Shown: positions 43,178 to 52,735 of the stretch, piece after piece
How the letters are laid out: every line of letters starts with the position of its first letter
Position numbering within the stretch: position 1 is the stretch's first letter
Assembly: GCA_030616775.1 (NCBI GenBank)
Contig: JAUWWQ010000011.1
Coordinates: 1 to 64,000, forward strand
Length of the DNA stretch: 64,000 nucleotides
DNA from: Planctomycetota bacterium
GTDB taxonomy: Bacteria; Planctomycetota; Phycisphaerae; UBA1845
Direction: 5' to 3'
Notes under the pieces: generated by a model
Told to the model about the DNA's origin: nothing
Databases searched by the model: none
The model's input: only the letters and a program-made list of their open reading frames with translations
Translations under genes and position numbers: made by a program

Positions 43178-44910
43178 TGCGGCAACTGGTCATTGGAGTG
43201 GTGGGACTGGTTCTGGTCGCGATTGCGGTAATGGGGGCACTGGCCTGGGTTACCTTCCGCGTCTATGTGCCGGAGGATCGGTGCGCCGTGCTCATTCGCA
43301 AGATGGGCAAGCCGTTGCCGCCGGGCCAGCTTGTTGCCACCGAGCCGGGTCAACGCGGGATTCAGGAAGAGGTTCTTGGTCCGGGACGCTACTTCTATAA
43401 TCCCATCGTGTGGGATAATGAAATCAAGCCCCTGACCACAATTCCAGCCGGGAATCCGAGCACCTGGGAGTGGGTCCATTCGCTCAATGACCGACAGCGC
43501 GACGCGCTTCGGGCAGGAACCTTCGCGTTCAAGGGCGAGTTCCCACAGTTAGGTGTCGTCACGCGGAAGGTGGGCAAGAAGCCCGCCCCCGGACAGGTGG
43601 TCGTGAAGCGCGATTCGGGCATCAAAGGGATCCTCGAAGAGGTGCTCACGCCTGGTATCTACAAGATCAATCCGTATGTGTACGACGTCCAGCTTCACCC
43701 GGCCGTGGTCATCCCGGCCGGGTTTGTCGGCGTGGTAACCAACCTCTTTGGTGACCAACCCGAAGTGTCTGTGACAGAAGCATTGCCGGAGCTGGGCGAT
43801 GAACAGGCGGAAACGCCCGGCGAAACCGCGGACACTGAGTTTACAAGTTACGTGCGGCCCCTGGCCAAATTCGGAGAACGCGGAACGCTGCGCGATGTCC
43901 TGCAGCCCGGTGTCTATTTTATCAATCCGAAACTCCAGAAGGTCACCCTGCTGGAAATCGGCTTCAATGAATACTCACAGGTAAAGCTCACCGAATCCGA
44001 GAACCTTCGTATTTCTTTCCCCTCGGATACCGGTTATCTCATTCGTGTCGGTGTTACGGTCATCTGGGGGATCCATCCGAAGCACGCAGCCGAGATCATC
44101 AACGAGTTCGGCAACATCGACAGCGTGCTTGATAAGGTAATCGCACCGCAGCTTCGCTCGATCTGTCGCAACATCGGCTCGACCTATGCAGCCCGGGATT
44201 TCATCCAGGGCGAGAAGCGTGAGATGTTCCAACGGGCTTTGACTGCGGAGCTCCAACGGATCTGCCGGGCGAAGAATCTCGAGGTGCTGCTTGCACTGAT
44301 ACGCGAGATTGAGGTGCATGCCCCGACGGCCGGTGCCGTCGATGGGCAAGCGACCACGGACCTCAAACGAACCATCCAGCAAAGCTTCATCGCCATCGAA
44401 AGTCGGCTTGCCATGGTCAAACAGCGTGAAGCCGCGGCCGTAAAGGCCAAGCTTGAAGAGGAAAAAAAGAAGGTCGACATTGCCCGGGAAACCATCAAGG
44501 GCGATACACGCGTGATGGTGGCCAACATCCTGGCCGAAGGTGACAAACGCGCCGCCGAGATCGATGCTCAGGGTCAGCTCGAGGTGGCCACCATCCAACA
44601 GGAGGTTGCCCAACTGGACGCCCAGCGCATTGAGATCCTCGGTCAGGCACGGGCCGACGTCGTGAAGATGAAAAACGAAAGCGAGGCCAAGGGCTACGAA
44701 ATGCTGATCAATGCCTTTGGCAGCGGGCACGCCTACAACCTCTACACCTTCGCCGAGAACTTCCAGCCCGAGTCGATCCGCTTGTTCTTTGCCGGCGACG
44801 GAACGTTCTGGACCGATCTGTCACGGTTCGAACAACTCGGGGCAGCCAAGCTGCTCCGCCCGACGGCGGAACCGACGTCGCCAGGGTCGACTTCAGCGGA
44901 GCGTGAATAG
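43174..44910 (+). CDS. SPFH/band-7 membrane protein 2, larger paralogue
   Basis: The 578-residue protein shares the plan of its upstream neighbour: an N-terminal membrane helix (LVIGVVGLVLVAIAVMGALAWV), three repeats of a ~70-residue module (RCAVLIRKMGKPLPPGQLVA...EEVLGPGRYFYNP; GVVTRKVGKKPAPGQVV...EEVLTPGIYKINP; FGERGTLRDVLQPGVYFINP), the SPFH domain (YLIRVGVTVIWGIHPKHAAEI; ICRNIGSTYAARDFI), and a coiled-coil C-terminus (AKLEEEKKKVDIARE). It also carries an EGDKRAAEIDAQGQLEVATI stretch typical of flotillin-like tails. A ribosome-binding site (AAGGAGG) lies in the end of gene 1. The two are expected to co-assemble. Confidence 0.88.
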   Translation: MMRQLVIGVVGLVLVAIAVMGALAWVTFRVYVPEDRCAVLIRKMGKPLPPGQLVATEPGQRGIQEEVLGPGRYFYNPIVWDNEIKPLTTIPAGNPSTWEWVHSLNDRQRDALRAGTFAFKGEFPQLGVVTRKVGKKPAPGQVVVKRDSGIKGILEEVLTPGIYKINPYVYDVQLHPAVVIPAGFVGVVTNLFGDQPEVSVTEALPELGDEQAETPGETADTEFTSYVRPLAKFGERGTLRDVLQPGVYFINPKLQKVTLLEIGFNEYSQVKLTESENLRISFPSDTGYLIRVGVTVIWGIHPKHAAEIINEFGNIDSVLDKVIAPQLRSICRNIGSTYAARDFIQGEKREMFQRALTAELQRICRAKNLEVLLALIREIEVHAPTAGAVDGQATTDLKRTIQQSFIAIESRLAMVKQREAAAVKAKLEEEKKKVDIARETIKGDTRVMVANILAEGDKRAAEIDAQGQLEVATIQQEVAQLDAQRIEILGQARADVVKMKNESEAKGYEMLINAFGSGHAYNLYTFAENFQPESIRLFFAGDGTFWTDLSRFEQLGAAKLLRPTAEPTSPGSTSAERE

Positions 44911-44945
44911 GGATCACTGGGCGGGGATCACGAACTACAGAATAG

Positions 44946-45341
44946 CCGATCACGAAACAGGTAAGGCCGGTTTTACCACGGCCACGGGAAGGTGGGCCCG
45001 GACGCAAGCCCGCAGACCAACGGCAGATGCTCAACGGCATCATGTGAATCTTGCGGACGGGTGCCCCTTGGCGGGATGTGCCGGAACGATTCGGGCCCTG
45101 GCAGACGGTCTACCACTATTTCAACGAGTGGCGTAAGCAGGGCGTCTACGATCGGATCATCGAGGCGCTGCAAATTCTGCTGGACGCAAACGATCAGATC
45201 GACTGGGATCTGTGGTGTGTCGACGGTAGTTCGATTCGTACCAGTCGGGCTGCTACCGGCGCGATCGCTACCTTTCTCGGGATGCACCCTTTCAAGTCGG
45301 TCCCGCGCCCCCGATATCCGGGGGACACAGAAGCGCCCTGA
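44946..45341 (+). pseudogene. Broken IS5-family transposase
   Basis: In one frame the sequence reads LPRPREGGPGRKPADQRQML then NGIM-stop-ILRTGAPWRDVPERFGPWQTVYHYFNEWRKQG and LWCVDGSSIRTSRAATGA, which follow IS5-type transposases (DDE_Tnp_1 with the DUF4096 N-domain). A TGA (45045-45047) stands where the family has Trp, and after RAATGA the protein continues into unrelated residues. No terminal inverted repeats were identified. The element is dead. Confidence 0.8.
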
Positions 45342-45550
45342 CACGTGCTCGGGTGTGATATCCGCGTGGGCACATAACACACCAACCGTTTGCAGCCGGC
45401 CCACGAAGCCCGCTATCATTCCAACCCCGAGGCAGTGGCGTTCCATCGGGGAGGCTGGTACACGCCTTGCTAATGGCCCAATGTGTTGTTCAGCGCTCTT
45501 ATGGGCGACAGGTAAGCGTTAATTGGCCCTGAGCATAGGAGATCCCTACG

Positions 45551-46342
45551 TTGAGAATCTTAACGGTCATCAAACAGGTGCCCGACTCCAATGCCACCAT
45601 CAAGGTGCTGCCTGACGGGAGCGGGATCGACACCAACGGTCTGAAATACGTGCTCGACCCGTTTGACGAGTTCGGGGTCGAGCTGGGGGTCCAGCTTCGC
45701 GAGAAACGGAAGGACGTCACCGAGGTCGTGGCCCTTATCTTGGGGCCGGACAAGGCGGCCGAGGCCCTTCGGGTCGCCCTTGCCATGGGTGCCGACTCCG
45801 GCATCCACATCAACGACCCGACCCTCGAGTCGAAAAACGAGCTGTTCGCCGCATACGTGATTGCCGAGGCCATCAAGAAGGACGAGAAGGGCTTCGACCT
45901 GATCCTCTGCGGCAAATACACCATCGACCTCGACGCCGGGGCAGTGGGGCCGGCGCTGGCCGAGTTTTTGGACCTGCCGCACGTCGGGGCCCTGCAAGAC
46001 CTGGAGATGTCGGAGGACGGCAAGAGCTTCGTCGCCAAGCGGCGCATCGAGGGCGCCGAGGAAGTGGTGGAGTGCGACCTGCCGGCCCTTTTAACTCTGG
46101 AGAAGGGTTACGTCGTGCCTCGCTACCCGTCGCTGCCCAACCTCATGAAGGCCAAGAAGAAACCGGTCAAGTTGCTTACCTCTGCGGATCTGGCCGGTGA
46201 AGAGGCTCTAAAGGCCGGGACCAGCTTCGAGTCGGTCGCTCCGCCGCCGCCGAGGCCGGAGTGCAAGTTGATCGAAGGTGAGCCGGAAGAGATGGCTAAG
46301 GAACTTGTCAGGGTCTTACGTGAGGAGGCGAAGGTCGTTTAG
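45551..46342 (+). CDS. etfB: Electron transfer flavoprotein beta subunit
   Basis: The 263-residue ETF beta subunit binds AMP and, with EtfA, shuttles electrons from acyl-CoA dehydrogenases. It starts with TTG (AGGAGATC ahead of it) and opens with LRILTVIKQVPDSNATIKV. LKYVLDPFDEFGVE, ALAMGADSGIH, ILCGKYTIDLDAGAVGPALAEFLDLPH and the C-terminal KAKKKPVK region match. etfA starts 2 bp after its stop. The gene follows a dead transposase. Confidence 0.93.
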   Translation: MRILTVIKQVPDSNATIKVLPDGSGIDTNGLKYVLDPFDEFGVELGVQLREKRKDVTEVVALILGPDKAAEALRVALAMGADSGIHINDPTLESKNELFAAYVIAEAIKKDEKGFDLILCGKYTIDLDAGAVGPALAEFLDLPHVGALQDLEMSEDGKSFVAKRRIEGAEEVVECDLPALLTLEKGYVVPRYPSLPNLMKAKKKPVKLLTSADLAGEEALKAGTSFESVAPPPPRPECKLIEGEPEEMAKELVRVLREEAKVV

Positions 46343-46344
46343 CC

Positions 46345-47331
46345 ATGAGCAGCAACATACTTGTATTCATCGAGCAGCGTAACGGGAAGATTCTTCCGGC
46401 TTCGTTTCAGCTATTGAAGTTGGCGAATGATCTGGGAGAGACGACCGGTGGGCAGGCGGAGGCCTGCGTCGTCGGTCAAGACGTGGGCGGTCTCGTTCCG
46501 GACATTGCGGCCTACGGTGCCAAGAAGGTCTATACGGTCGACGATCCTCAGTTGGCCATGTACCGGGCCGCGCCCTATGCGGCCGCCGTTGCAGCCGCGA
46601 TCGATAAGGCCGATCCAAAGACGGTATTGATCCCGACGACGGCCATGGGTCGGGATCTAGCTTCGCGCCTGGCGGCACGGAAGCGGGCGGCGCTGGCCAT
46701 CGATTGCACCGAGGTCTCGTTCGAGGGCGACGATCTGGTCGTCTTCAAACCCATGTACGCCGGCAAGTTCAACGCCAGGTTTCGCCTGTCGGACGCATGC
46801 CTGCAGGTGGCCACGGTACGCTCCAACGCCTACGGCGCGGCCGAGCCCCAGGCGGGTGCCTCCGCCGAGGTGGTGGCCGTCCCGCTGTCACTTACCGACA
46901 GCGAAAACCGCCTGAAAATACAGGACATCGTCAGCACCAGCGCGGGTGTCAAGGACGTGACCGAGGCGGATATCGTCGTCTCCGGCGGACGGGCCCTGAA
47001 GAAGGAAGAGAACTTCAAGGTTCTTCAGGAGCTGGCGGAAGTGCTGGACGGCGCGGTGGGTGCGTCGCGGGCGGCCTGCGACGCCGGGTATCAGCCGCAC
47101 TCCCGTCAGGTGGGGCTCACCGGCAAGGTGGTGACGCCGAGGCTGTACATCGCCTGTGGGATCGACGGTGCGATCCAACATCTGGCCGGCATGCGCGGCA
47201 GCAAGGTCATCGTCGCGGTCAACACCAAAAAAGAGGCACCGATCTTCAACGTGGCCAACTACGGCTGCGTGATCGATCTGTTTAAGCTTGTTCCGCTGCT
47301 GACGGAAGAATTCATGCGCCTCAAAGGGTAG
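46345..47331 (+). CDS. etfA: Electron transfer flavoprotein alpha subunit
   Basis: The 328-residue ETF alpha subunit binds FAD. The N-terminal domain ([17 protein letters not shown]) is followed by the C-terminal FAD domain with [64 protein letters not shown] and [23 protein letters not shown], all diagnostic. It forms a heterodimer with EtfB. The ETF-oxidising Fe-S protein lies 346 bp downstream, behind a repeat-filled gap. Confidence 0.95.
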   Translation: MSSNILVFIEQRNGKILPASFQLLKLANDLGETTGGQAEACVVGQDVGGLVPDIAAYGAKKVYTVDDPQLAMYRAAPYAAAVAAAIDKADPKTVLIPTTAMGRDLASRLAARKRAALAIDCTEVSFEGDDLVVFKPMYAGKFNARFRLSDACLQVATVRSNAYGAAEPQAGASAEVVAVPLSLTDSENRLKIQDIVSTSAGVKDVTEADIVVSGGRALKKEENFKVLQELAEVLDGAVGASRAACDAGYQPHSRQVGLTGKVVTPRLYIACGIDGAIQHLAGMRGSKVIVAVNTKKEAPIFNVANYGCVIDLFKLVPLLTEEFMRLKG

Positions 47332-47345
47332 TTCTCCCCAGCGCC

Positions 47346-47573
47346 GAGCCGCAGGCTTCAGCCTGCGCGGGGCTGTCGTCCTCCGATGGATGCGTCGGAA
47401 GGTCTGTGTGGTATGGTTCACGGTTACGTGACCATATCGTTGGACGATCGGAGGCACATGCCCACGCAAGCGTGGGCATTCCACCCGGGCATCCACAGAG
47501 TGGACAACACAGACTGTCCACATGCACGTTGCATTGGCGATGGGAATTCCGCGCAGGCTAAAGCCCGCGGCTC
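47346..47573. repeat. Paired palindromic repeat separated by 178 bp
   Basis: The left arm (47346-47370; GAGCCGCAGGCT..., TTCAG centre) and right arm (47549-47573; ...CTAAAGCCCGCGGCTC) belong to the dispersed family and lie in opposite orientation, here with ~178 bp of DNA between. The gap between holds a further inverted repeat (TGGACA/TGTCCA, 47501-47521). Nothing coding is seen in the 346-bp gap (47332-47677). Confidence 0.75.
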
Positions 47574-47677
47574 GCTAGAGCAACAGAAGGTGGGTCGATG
47601 ACCCACCCTACTGGACTCGACCCGTCGCTTGCGCTCCGGGCTCTGATTGGGTTACGAATCTGGAGGATACAACCAGA

Positions 47678-49849
47678 ATGAATCCGATCGTGATGGCGGT
47701 GTTGTTAATCTTGGGGTGGGGGTTGTTTGCTTACTCTGCCTGGCGGCGGTGGAAGCTGATGATGGTCGGGGTGGCAGAGGACCGCTTCGACCGGGTGGGA
47801 GCGCGCCTGGGCGCGGTGTGGACCTACGCCATCAAACAACTTCGCATGCGCCGCTATCCCCTGGCCGGCTATGCCCACATGATCATCTTCTTCGGCTTTC
47901 TGGTCCTGCTGCTTCGATCGCTGATGCTGTGGGGCCGGGGCTTCGACGAGTCGTTCAGTTTCTGGATCTTCGGTACGGAACAGATCCTGGGCCGGATCTA
48001 CTCGCTGCTAAAGGACGTGTTCGCAGTTCTGGTGTTCCTGGGCGCGTTGGTTTTTGTCTACTACCGCATGATCGCCCGGCTGCCGCGAATGACGCTCAGC
48101 ACCGAGGGGCTGATCATCATCTGGATCATCGTCGTGATGATGGTCGCCGATGTCCTATACGACGGGGCGTTCATCGCGCGGGATGCGCATGCATCAGCGA
48201 TACCAGGTGTGGCTCTCGCCCCAGTGATGACGGGGCCCGTTGATCCTGATGCGTTCGATACCAAGGAAACAGGCTACGTTGTGGAACCGGATTCCCCGCT
48301 TAAACGTTCGCGGATTTCCTTCACCTGGTACGAACCCGCCGGTTCGGTTGTAGCGATGATGGTGCAGGGGCTTTCCGACGGCGCGTTAAACTGCGTGCGT
48401 CACGTCGGCTTCTGGACGCACGTAGCGTTGGTGCTGATCTTCTTGAACCTGCTGCCGTACTCGAAGCACTTTCACGTCATTACGGCCATCCCGAACGTTT
48501 ACACGCAGAACCTGAAGCCGCCGGGGCGCCTGCCGCCGATTGAGGATATCGAAGGCCGGCTGGAGCGCGAGGAGACGCTGGGCATCAAGCGCATCGACCA
48601 GTTCAGTTGGAAGTCGATCCTGGACTTCTACACCTGTACGGAATGCGGGCGGTGCAGCGATCATTGTCCGGCGACGAGCACCGGTAAGAAGCTGTCACCA
48701 AAGCACTTCACGCTCGATCTGCGGGATTTTCTGTATAAGCATGATAAGGCCCTGGTCGCTGCCAAGGCACTCGGCGGGGGTGATTCCTGTGAGGGTGACC
48801 CGCCCGAGCATTACAAGGATCTCGTCGACGGGGTGATCGACCCGGAGGTGCTGTGGGCCTGCACGTCCTGTCGGGCTTGCGAACAGGAGTGCCCGGTCCT
48901 TATCAGCTATGTCGACAAGATTGTCGACATGCGGCGTTATCTCGTTCAGGAGCGCGGGGAGTTCCCCAACGAGCTTCAAACGGCTTTCCGCTGTCTCGAG
49001 GCCAGCTTCAACCCCTGGGGGTTCCCGGCCGAAGAGCGCGCCAAATGGGCCGAGGGCCTTAATGTCCAGACGCTGGCGGATCATCCGGACGCGGAGGTGA
49101 TCTTATGGGTGGGCTGCGCCCCGGCTTATGACGATCGTGCCAAGAAGGTGACACGGGCTACCGCCCAACTGATGCAAAAGGCCGGCGTCGACTTTGCGAT
49201 TCTGGGCACCGAGGAGCAGTGCACCGGCGACGTGGCCCGCCGGGCTGGCAACGAGTACCTCTTCCAGATGTTCGCCCAACAAAACGTCGAGACGCTCAAT
49301 CGGTATGGAGCGGACACAAAGAAGATCGTCACTACATGCCCGCACTGCTACAACATGCTGCAGCATGAATACGGGGACTTCGGCGGACACTACCACGTGA
49401 TCCATCACACGACGTTCCTGGCTGACCTTCTGGCCAAAGGTAGACTCGAGCCAACTAAGCGCGTCGACAAGAAAGTGACGTTCCACGACTCCTGCTACCT
49501 CGGCCGGTACAACGACATATACGAAGCCCCGAGGGAAGCACTCGAGAGTATTCCCGGCCTGACGCTTGTTGAACCGGCGGAATCGCGCGATCGCGGGATG
49601 TGCTGCGGGGCCGGCGGTGCTCAGATGTTCAAGGAAGAAGAGCCCGGCGATCAGCGCGTCAACGCGGCCCGGACCCAGCAGCTACTCAACACCAACCCCG
49701 ATGCCATCGCCAGCGCCTGCCCGTTTTGCATGCGTATGCTCACCGACGGTCTGGCAGACAAGGGCCGCGAAGACCTCCCTCAATTGGACGTTGCGGAGAT
49801 CCTGCTGGAATCCGTAGAGGCGGGGCAACCAACCGAAGCACACACGTAG
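47678..49849 (+). CDS. Membrane (Fe-S) ETF:quinone oxidoreductase, HdrD/EMO-like
   Basis: The 723-residue protein has an N-terminal NarI-like heme-b membrane domain (residues ~1-270, several helices), then a 4Fe-4S ferredoxin pair (CTECGRCSDHCP, CTSCRACEQECP) and two CCG domains (CTGDVARRAGN...CPHCYNM; CYLGRYN...RGMCCGAGG...CPFCMRML). This is the layout of the ETF:(methyl)menaquinone oxidoreductase (EMO/FadF-like). With EtfAB it should pass electrons from acyl-CoA dehydrogenases to the quinone pool. No acyl-CoA dehydrogenase is in the window. The assignment to EMO is based on neighbourhood and layout. Confidence 0.88.
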   Translation: MNPIVMAVLLILGWGLFAYSAWRRWKLMMVGVAEDRFDRVGARLGAVWTYAIKQLRMRRYPLAGYAHMIIFFGFLVLLLRSLMLWGRGFDESFSFWIFGTEQILGRIYSLLKDVFAVLVFLGALVFVYYRMIARLPRMTLSTEGLIIIWIIVVMMVADVLYDGAFIARDAHASAIPGVALAPVMTGPVDPDAFDTKETGYVVEPDSPLKRSRISFTWYEPAGSVVAMMVQGLSDGALNCVRHVGFWTHVALVLIFLNLLPYSKHFHVITAIPNVYTQNLKPPGRLPPIEDIEGRLEREETLGIKRIDQFSWKSILDFYTCTECGRCSDHCPATSTGKKLSPKHFTLDLRDFLYKHDKALVAAKALGGGDSCEGDPPEHYKDLVDGVIDPEVLWACTSCRACEQECPVLISYVDKIVDMRRYLVQERGEFPNELQTAFRCLEASFNPWGFPAEERAKWAEGLNVQTLADHPDAEVILWVGCAPAYDDRAKKVTRATAQLMQKAGVDFAILGTEEQCTGDVARRAGNEYLFQMFAQQNVETLNRYGADTKKIVTTCPHCYNMLQHEYGDFGGHYHVIHHTTFLADLLAKGRLEPTKRVDKKVTFHDSCYLGRYNDIYEAPREALESIPGLTLVEPAESRDRGMCCGAGGAQMFKEEEPGDQRVNAARTQQLLNTNPDAIASACPFCMRMLTDGLADKGREDLPQLDVAEILLESVEAGQPTEAHT

Positions 49850-49862
49850 CACACCCGATGGT

Positions 49863-49948
49863 GGGTGGCATGGGCAAGCGCCAGCTTGCCTGTGCTTCGC
49901 CAGCGGGTCCATGGACGAATCCCGACGTGCCTCGGGACCCATGCCACC
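49863..49948. repeat. Second copy of the GGTGGCATGGG inverted element
   Basis: GGGTGGCATGGG (49863-49874) is mirrored by CCCATGCCACC at 49938-49948, with a nested GGCAAGC/GCTTGCC and GGTCC...GGGACC inside. It is related to 28270-28348 and lies between convergent genes, where it may also end transcripts. Confidence 0.7.
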
Positions 49949-49984
49949 GAGAACTTGACCCGCACCTTGGCCTGTGATGCAGCA

Positions 49985-52522
49985 CTACGGCTGGTCGGAA
50001 CTGCGTTTGCGACGCGATTGTGCCTCTTGCCGTAAACGTGCCAGGCGGTCTTCGATGCGGCTTATCAGATCGGTTCGACCGGACGACGAAGCCAGTTCCA
50101 GGCAGCGCTCCATGGCTGCGATGGCCTCATCGAACCGGCCCAATGCCGCCAGACCGGTGGCGAGGTTGTAATGAGCTTGGAGCATTTCCGGGTCTGCTGC
50201 TGCTGCGAGCCGGTAGTGCTTCACAGCCGATTCGGTGTCGTTCATCAACCCGTAGATCTGCCCGAGGTTGTTGTGGGCCTCCGCAAAACCGGGTGACAGC
50301 TCGATTGTCCGCTTATAGTGCTCCATGGCCTCACGGTGCCGGTCGATGGCACTTAGAGCGCTGGCGATTTCGTAATGAAGAAATGGATTATCCGGCTGCA
50401 GTTCAATCGCGCTTTGGTATTGTTCAATCGCCGCGACGAAGCGCCCGATCCGGGCGAGCTGACGAGCCTGCTCGGCAATTGTTGCAAGGTCCATCGGTTG
50501 TGCTTCAGGAGCCCGTTCCGGCGGCAATCGGTCGTCTCCCGCGGAGAGCTTGATGCCTTCGGTCTCAAGTGCCTCAACAGTGGCAGGATCAAGGCTAACA
50601 GCCAGGCGAAACTCGCGATCCGCATCCATGTCTCGGCCAACTTCCCGCAACAACAGCCCCATGCGCAGACGGAGCCGGGCGTTATCCGGATCGAGTAACG
50701 TGAGGAGCTCCAACTCTTGCAGGGCTTCGTCCCTTGACCCGCTCGCCAATAGCAGTTTAACCAGTGCCATCCTGGCGTGCTTGCCATCCGGCTTCAGGCG
50801 GATCGCTTCGCGGTAATGCAGCACGGCCTGATCCGCCCGGCCTTGCCCGGCCAGTACCCTGGCAAGGTCAACGTGCGTAGCTGCAACGGTGGGATCAAGT
50901 GCGCTGGCCTTGCGCAGGTGCTTCACACCCGCTTCCGGCCGGCCGGTTTGGGCCATGAGCATGCCCAGGCGGTGATGAGCGGCGGCGTTGTCCGGATACA
51001 ACTCGATCGCCCGGTGCAGGTAACGTTCGGCATCATCCGTGCGACCAGCCTGGCCACAGGCAATGCTCAGATTGGCGAACGACACGCTGCGATAGGCGGA
51101 CTCGGGCACCATCGGGCGATTGACCAGGAAGGCGGCCACCACCGCAGCGGCGACAGCGACGGCCAAAGTACGTACCTGCCGGGCGCGATATGCACCGAGA
51201 CCTTCGATGCAGGCGTATCCTGCCAGCGGAACCAGCACCGGCACAAGCGGAAAGCGATATCGCGCGAAGACGAAGAAGATCGCCACACCAGCCGTAATGA
51301 ACACCAGCAGCAGATAGAGCACCCATGCACGTCGCCACTGACGCCAGGAAAGCACGATTCCCGCTACGCCCAACGGAGCCAAGATGCCGAAGTGAAACAC
51401 CGTGCTCAGCACACGCAACAGCGACGACCACTCGGCGTAGGTGTACAGGTCCTCCGTGTCAGGCACCTCGAACCGATTCCACGTCAACAGTACCTTACGC
51501 AGCATCAGCCTCAGCCATGCACCCGGCTGACCTGTGACAAACGCCACCCCCCGACGGAACCAGTAGTTGGAGACCTCACCCGGCGTGAGCTCGCGACCGA
51601 GGGCCTGCTCGGCCAGATCAATGGCATCTTGCCGTTCGAACGACGGATCTTGGCGCTCGTGGCGAAGCGGCTCGTACAGCCCGTTTGCGTCGGGATTGTT
51701 GCCGAAATAGAAGTTCGGCCCCACGTTGAAAGTCGTGATCGCGAAGACGGACCCGACGCTGTAGTTCCGAAGTCCCACTGGTACGAGCACCAGTGCTGTC
51801 CCGGCGAGGTAGCCAAGCGTCCAGCCCAGGCGGCCTTTGATTCGGCAGTCCTTGGTTCGCAGTAATATCCAAACCGGCACCACGGCAATAAGCAGCAGCA
51901 TGTTCTCGCGAGTTAGGGCAAGCACGCCGGCGGCCAGCCCACAGAGTGCGAAGCCGACGGCGGTGGCCCTGTCCAGGGTACGGGCCAGCAGGTACAACAA
52001 CAGCGCCATCAGAAACAGGCCCAGGCCGGTCTTGTGAATAACGCCGTCGAAGAAGATGGCCGGCGCATACAGCGCCAGCAGCACACCGGCAGCCAGTCCG
52101 GCTCCCTCGCCGAAAAAACGCCGCCCCGCGAGGTAAATCAGCACGCAGGACATCGCCCCCATGATCATCTGCACAACGTGCACCAGCATCAGGTTGTGCC
52201 CTGCGATTGAATAAATCACGCCCAATAGATACGGGTAGGCCGGTGCCTGATAGAAGACTTCATCGTCCCACCAGTCGCCTGAAGCGATACGCTGCCCCCA
52301 CTGGTCGTAGGACCGGGAGTCCACCATGGGGAATTTGAGAAAAGGGATCGTCCTGACCTCATAGAGGTAGACAAAGCGCACGAGTAGCGCGACCGCGAAT
52401 ATGACCAATCCCCGTTTGATCAGACGGCGATCCCGCACTGCTTGACCGCGTGGAGCGGCCGCCGATGGAGACACGCCGTTCGTATTCGAGGACGCGGTGT
52501 GATTGATTGACTCGTTCGTCAT
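49985..52522 (-). CDS. Membrane glycosyltransferase-39-like protein with C-terminal TPRs
   Basis: An 845-residue protein. The N-terminal half (residues ~25-470) has about 10-12 transmembrane helices with DSRSYDQWGQRIASGDWW, AYPYLLGVIYSIAGHNLMLVHVVQMIMG and FDGVIHKTGLGLFL, typical of PMT/ArnT-type (GT39) transferases that use polyprenyl-phosphate sugars. The C-terminal half has about ten TPR units (AAHHRLGMLMAQTGRPEAGVKHLRKA and similar), which probably face the periplasm or cytoplasm and gather partner proteins. The acceptor (protein O-mannose or lipid) is not known. It is divergent from the DsrE-like gene. Confidence 0.82.
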   Translation of the reverse strand: MTNESINHTASSNTNGVSPSAAAPRGQAVRDRRLIKRGLVIFAVALLVRFVYLYEVRTIPFLKFPMVDSRSYDQWGQRIASGDWWDDEVFYQAPAYPYLLGVIYSIAGHNLMLVHVVQMIMGAMSCVLIYLAGRRFFGEGAGLAAGVLLALYAPAIFFDGVIHKTGLGLFLMALLLYLLARTLDRATAVGFALCGLAAGVLALTRENMLLLIAVVPVWILLRTKDCRIKGRLGWTLGYLAGTALVLVPVGLRNYSVGSVFAITTFNVGPNFYFGNNPDANGLYEPLRHERQDPSFERQDAIDLAEQALGRELTPGEVSNYWFRRGVAFVTGQPGAWLRLMLRKVLLTWNRFEVPDTEDLYTYAEWSSLLRVLSTVFHFGILAPLGVAGIVLSWRQWRRAWVLYLLLVFITAGVAIFFVFARYRFPLVPVLVPLAGYACIEGLGAYRARQVRTLAVAVAAAVVAAFLVNRPMVPESAYRSVSFANLSIACGQAGRTDDAERYLHRAIELYPDNAAAHHRLGMLMAQTGRPEAGVKHLRKASALDPTVAATHVDLARVLAGQGRADQAVLHYREAIRLKPDGKHARMALVKLLLASGSRDEALQELELLTLLDPDNARLRLRMGLLLREVGRDMDADREFRLAVSLDPATVEALETEGIKLSAGDDRLPPERAPEAQPMDLATIAEQARQLARIGRFVAAIEQYQSAIELQPDNPFLHYEIASALSAIDRHREAMEHYKRTIELSPGFAEAHNNLGQIYGLMNDTESAVKHYRLAAAADPEMLQAHYNLATGLAALGRFDEAIAAMERCLELASSSGRTDLISRIEDRLARLRQEAQSRRKRSSDQP

Positions 52523-52735
52523 GGCTATAGTCGCCGTAGGCGCGGCCAGGCAAAAACCCCGCGCCTATGCGCGGTGGTTATTCTACGTGCATACCGGCCC
52601 CGTTGTCATCAACGGGAATCTCCGTAAGCTTGATCAATGTATAGGCTTTATCACGTTTGGCTCGTGGATTACGAGTTCCGTAGCCGGAACGCTGGCGACT
52701 TGCGTCGGCTATGAGCATTGGATGAGGTACCTTCT

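Noticed and set aside
41588-44910. True vault-particle homologue
   Set aside because: The proteins have N-terminal membrane helices and no clear MVP repeat signature; only the general plan (modules plus SPFH plus coiled coil) is similar, so this stays an analogy.
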